From: Dorea sp. AM10-31
GTDB lineage: Bacteria; Bacillota; Clostridia; Lachnospirales; Lachnospiraceae
DNA length: 35,521 nt
Assembly: GCF_003435815.1 (NCBI RefSeq)
Contig: NZ_QTUV01000014.1
Coordinates: 1 to 35,521, forward strand
Direction of reading: 5' to 3'
A program made the translations under genes and the position numbers. The notes under the pieces were generated by a model. That model did no database searches and was not told the origin of the DNA. It saw nothing but the letters and a program-made list of their open reading frames with translations. Below are positions 33,712-35,521 of this stretch, in pieces (within the stretch, counting starts at the first letter, position 1; every line of letters begins with the position of its first letter).

Positions 33712-33834
33712 TATAAGCTTACAGATAAAGGATATGGTTTTGCTAATCTTCTTTTATCATATGTTTCTTTAGAAAATAGGACGAGGACTATTGATAAAAT
33801 AAGATTGAAAATTATATATAGTCAATATTATTAG
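33712..33834 (+). pseudogene. Detached in-frame C-terminal end of the retron effector
   Basis: Directly after the TAA the same frame stays open for 40 codons (YKLTDKGYGFANLL to TIDKIRLKIIYSQYY) and ends in TAG. The segment reads as the wing and final helix of the effector's winged-helix domain; the YxLTxxG and TIDKIRLKI pattern recurs at the C-terminus of the Ec86 effector. It has no start codon or ribosome site of its own. With the preceding 252 codons it would give a 292- to 293-residue protein, close to the usual effector length of about 300. The final TAG sits in the a1 arm of the retron RNA. Confidence 0.75.
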
Positions 33835-34004
33835 CACTGCTTTCTTAGAACGTTACAGATACATATCTGTTTACGGAAGATGGTTCGTCTTCCTAAGAAA
33901 ATTAACAAACACAGAGTTACTCCAATCAATGGAGAAACTCCACGACAGTGAACTTCCTCCATTGATTGGAGACAAAGAGATTTAAGGTAAGGAAGTGGTG
34001 CTAA
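33831..34004 (+). ncRNA. Retron msr-msd RNA
   Basis: The outer arms a1 (33831-33847) and a2 (33988-34004) pair over 17 bp with three G-U pairs. The base after a1, G33848 in CTTAG, is the predicted 2'-5' branch guanosine, as in Ec86 (CTTAGC). The msr has two hairpins: ACAGAT-ACAT-ATCTGT (33855-33870) and GGAAGA-TCTTCC (33875-33893). The msd has a perfect 15-bp stem (33920-33934 with 33957-33971) and a 22-nt loop. GAGTTACT (33914-33921) and GTAAGG (33987-33992) match Ec86 at the two msd borders, predicting msDNA of roughly 70-75 nt. The RNA fills the gap between effector and RT and overlaps the RT ribosome site. Confidence 0.88.
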
Positions 34005-34008
34005 TTTT

Positions 34009-35160
34009 ATGAAAAAGTATAGTAATAAAACAGTTATTGAGTCTTTAGGACTTCCAATGTTGACTTGTTTTGATGATTTGGTTAAGGAATTAAGTTTAAG
34101 TGGAAAACTTGTTTATTGGTTAACAAAACAGGATGCTGAAGGAAGATACAAAACTTTTTTTATTGAAAAAAAAGATGGTGATAAAAGAAAGATTAATGCG
34201 CCGTCCCTATCGTTAAAGATAGTTCAAAGATGGGTTTTGGAAAATATCTTATATAAGATAAAAGCATCACAATATTCATATGGATTTACGAAAGGAGACC
34301 GAAAAGGCTCTCCATTGGTGTATTGTGCGGAAAAACATAAAAACAATTTATATGTATTTAAATTAGACTTAAAGGATTTTTATCCTTCGATTAAGCGAGA
34401 GAAAGTGTATTATGCTTTTGCAAATATAGGATATAATGCTGATGTATCAAATTTACTAACAAACATATGTGTTGTTGATGATGAATTGCCACAAGGAGCT
34501 GTTACATCGCCGTATCTTGCTAATTTGATTTGTAGAAAATTAGATTTGAGGATAGCAGGGTATTGCAATAAAAGAAATATTGTATATACAAGGTATGCTG
34601 ATGATTTGACATTTTCTTGTGATGATAGAGAATTATTAAGAAAAATATACGGCATGGTTAAAAAGATAGTCGAAGATGAGGGCTTTTGTTTAAATCAAAA
34701 GAAAACTGTTTTCATGACACCTAAAAGTCATAAGGTAGTATTAGGTGTAACGATAAATGATAGTTTATTAAAGGCTCCCAAAGAAATCAAAAAAAGTATA
34801 CGTGCAATGATACATTATGAAGTAGCCACTGGTGATTACACTATGAATGATAAAATACGTGGTTATGTAGCTTATGTAGATTCTATAGAAAAGAATTATA
34901 AGAACAAATGTATAAGTTATTTACAAAAATTATCTGAATCGACACTTTGCCTATTTCCAGATGTCGTAAAAGCATATAACAGTAACAAAATATATAAAGA
35001 ACTACCAGATATGATAGAAAAACGAGCAACAGATTTTGTTGAATTAAAAGATGCAGATGATTTTTATGATATGATATATTATGAACATGAGGAATATTTA
35101 ATTTCAAATGGTTTATTAAATGAAAAGGAAGATATAACGGATTTAGAAGAAACATTTTAA
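34009..35160 (+). CDS. Retron reverse transcriptase (Ec86/St85 group)
   Basis: This 383-aa RT has NAPSLSLKIVQRW (63-75), FKLDLKDFYPSI with D120, PQGAVTSPYLANLICRKLD (161-179), the catalytic YADD (196-199) in TRYADDLTFS, and VVLGVTIN at 243-250 in the place of the retron VTG motif. The PQGA-to-YADD block is very close to the Ec86 RT. It copies the msd part of its own RNA from the branch G to form msDNA, which with the RT restrains the effector. Ec86-type RTs are about 320 residues; here about 60-70 extra acidic residues (from about 318) form a C-terminal extension. The ATG follows the a2 arm by 4 bases, and the likely ribosome site AAGGAAG lies within a2. Confidence 0.95.
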   Translation: MKKYSNKTVIESLGLPMLTCFDDLVKELSLSGKLVYWLTKQDAEGRYKTFFIEKKDGDKRKINAPSLSLKIVQRWVLENILYKIKASQYSYGFTKGDRKGSPLVYCAEKHKNNLYVFKLDLKDFYPSIKREKVYYAFANIGYNADVSNLLTNICVVDDELPQGAVTSPYLANLICRKLDLRIAGYCNKRNIVYTRYADDLTFSCDDRELLRKIYGMVKKIVEDEGFCLNQKKTVFMTPKSHKVVLGVTINDSLLKAPKEIKKSIRAMIHYEVATGDYTMNDKIRGYVAYVDSIEKNYKNKCISYLQKLSESTLCLFPDVVKAYNSNKIYKELPDMIEKRATDFVELKDADDFYDMIYYEHEEYLISNGLLNEKEDITDLEETF

Positions 35161-35376
35161 GAGAAAATAGTGGTAGAATTATTTTGCGATTGTATTTATT
35201 AACAGTTGCACAGGCAGCTATCGCAAATAGGTAGGAGTTCTCTTTCCTTTGAATTGCGGCTTAGTTTCGAGCAGGCAGCAGCCTATCGAAAGGCTAACGG
35301 ACAGTATGTAAGGAAAAATCAGTGGAGAGATACCACTGTAAGGGAATTCATAGACCTTGATTAACAGTTAAATACG
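35161..35376 (+). other. Structured non-coding stretch behind the retron
   Basis: No gene is visible. Several pairings suggest a folded RNA or palindromic element: TTTGCGAT (35183-35190) with ATCGCAAA (35220-35227); TTTCCTT (35243-35249) with AAGGAAA (35310-35316), enclosing AGCC-TATCGAA-AGGCT at about 35279-35295; and CAGTGG/CCACTG at about 35320-35338. I could not match it to a known riboswitch or ribozyme family. Low confidence that it is a functional RNA. Confidence 0.3.
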
Positions 35377-35417
35377 ATAAGCGTATCATTAGAAATAGTG
35401 GTACGTTTATTTTTTTG
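35377..35417 (+). terminator. Terminator of the retron operon
   Basis: ATAAGCGTATCATT pairs over 14 positions (three G-U) with AGTGGTACGTTTAT around a 6-nt loop, followed by seven T. Confidence 0.8.
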
Positions 35418-35432
35418 CCCCTTTTTGCAGAT

Positions 35433-35461
35433 TTGTCCTTTCAACCGCTTTCAAATATAAT
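35433..35461 (+). promoter_or_regulatory. Outward-facing promoter at the right inverted repeat
   Basis: TTGTCC (35433-35438) and a perfect TATAAT (35456-35461) are 17 bp apart. Transcription would begin about 7-8 bases on, at the border of the 52-bp inverted repeat, and read out of the window into whatever lies beyond. It follows the retron terminator, so it belongs to the next unit. Confidence 0.65.
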
Positions 35462-35468
35462 GGAGTTA

Positions 35469-35520
35469 ATAGAGATGAGCAAAACACATTAATTCAAAAG
35501 TAGGACGTGGCAGTTAGTTT
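35469..35520. repeat. Right copy of 52-bp terminal inverted repeat
   Basis: Exact reverse complement of bases 1-52. ATGAGC inside it opens only a five-codon frame before TAA, so no gene start is evident within the window. A sigma-70 promoter lies immediately inside this copy, while the left copy is followed by the palindromic element A. Confidence 0.9.
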
Positions 35521-35521
35521 C

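Noticed and set aside
34009..35160. Group II intron or diversity-generating RT
   Set aside because: There is no maturase or endonuclease domain and no template/variable repeat pair, while the msr-msd RNA and Ec86-like blocks fit a retron.
1..35521. Telomere-like terminal repeats of a linear plasmid or phage
   Set aside because: The interior holds chromosomal genes (mutS2, rlmD, yhaM) and no replication, terminal-protein or structural phage genes; repeats of 52 bp fit an assembly break or a multicopy recombination site better.

Overview
The window looks like a chromosomal contig from a gut Firmicute, most likely a Lachnospiraceae member (Blautia/Dorea/Ruminococcus-like). The evidence is the style of the proteins and sites: strong AGGAGG Shine-Dalgarno sites with frequent GTG/TTG starts, AT-rich intergenic DNA, Gram-positive lipoprotein and secreted-protein signals, an Rpn relic, MutS2-Smr, YhaM and RlmD with a 4Fe-4S motif. 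This assignment is inferred; no 16S or tRNA gene was seen.

Positions 266-13419 form a sugar or polyol catabolic locus. A class II aldolase and a PfkB-type sugar-phosphate kinase point left. A complete RbsA/RbsC/RbsB-type ABC importer points right, followed by a polyol-type zinc dehydrogenase, an SDR dehydrogenase, a split transketolase (N and C subunits as separate genes), a second zinc dehydrogenase, a sedoheptulokinase-like FGGY kinase and an atypical RpiB-family isomerase. The set fits import of a polyol or unusual sugar, oxidation to a ketose, phosphorylation and transketolase cleavage into the pentose-phosphate pool. The substrate cannot be read from the sequence. A xylitol/sedoheptulose-like or apulose-4-phosphate-type route are the best ideas.

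Positions 13500-24108 hold envelope and regulatory genes: an ECF sigma factor overlapping a one-pass membrane partner (probable anti-sigma), an Rpn nuclease gene that has lost its catalytic core, a secreted Fn3-BIG2-double rhodanese protein, a BlaI/BlaR1(M56)/small-secreted-protein operon divergent from a secreted protein and two tiny membrane proteins, and a ROK regulator divergent from a sorbose-reductase-like SDR. Positions 24190-32922 are mostly conserved chromosome: mutS2 with an OmpR/histidine-kinase pair on the minus strand, then a degenerate HtrA-like PDZ protein, YhaM and RlmD on the plus strand.

The most notable system is at 32953-35160: a retron of the Ec86/St85 class. It has an N-glycosidase/deoxyribosyltransferase-like effector, a complete msr-msd RNA (17-bp a1/a2 duplex, predicted branch G at 33848, two msr hairpins, a perfect 15-bp msd stem) and a retron reverse transcriptase with a C-terminal extension. 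The effector has an in-frame TAA at 33709-33711, after which the reading frame continues 40 more codons of recognisable winged-helix sequence up to the a1 arm. The retron lies directly behind rlmD, whose last about 107 codons are a non-core tail of different codon flavour, suggesting an integration hot spot.

The two ends of the window are a perfect 52-bp inverted repeat (1-52 against 35469-35520). A consensus-like promoter reads outward into the right copy. Two related palindromic elements (58-270 and 7064-7235) belong to one dispersed repeat family.
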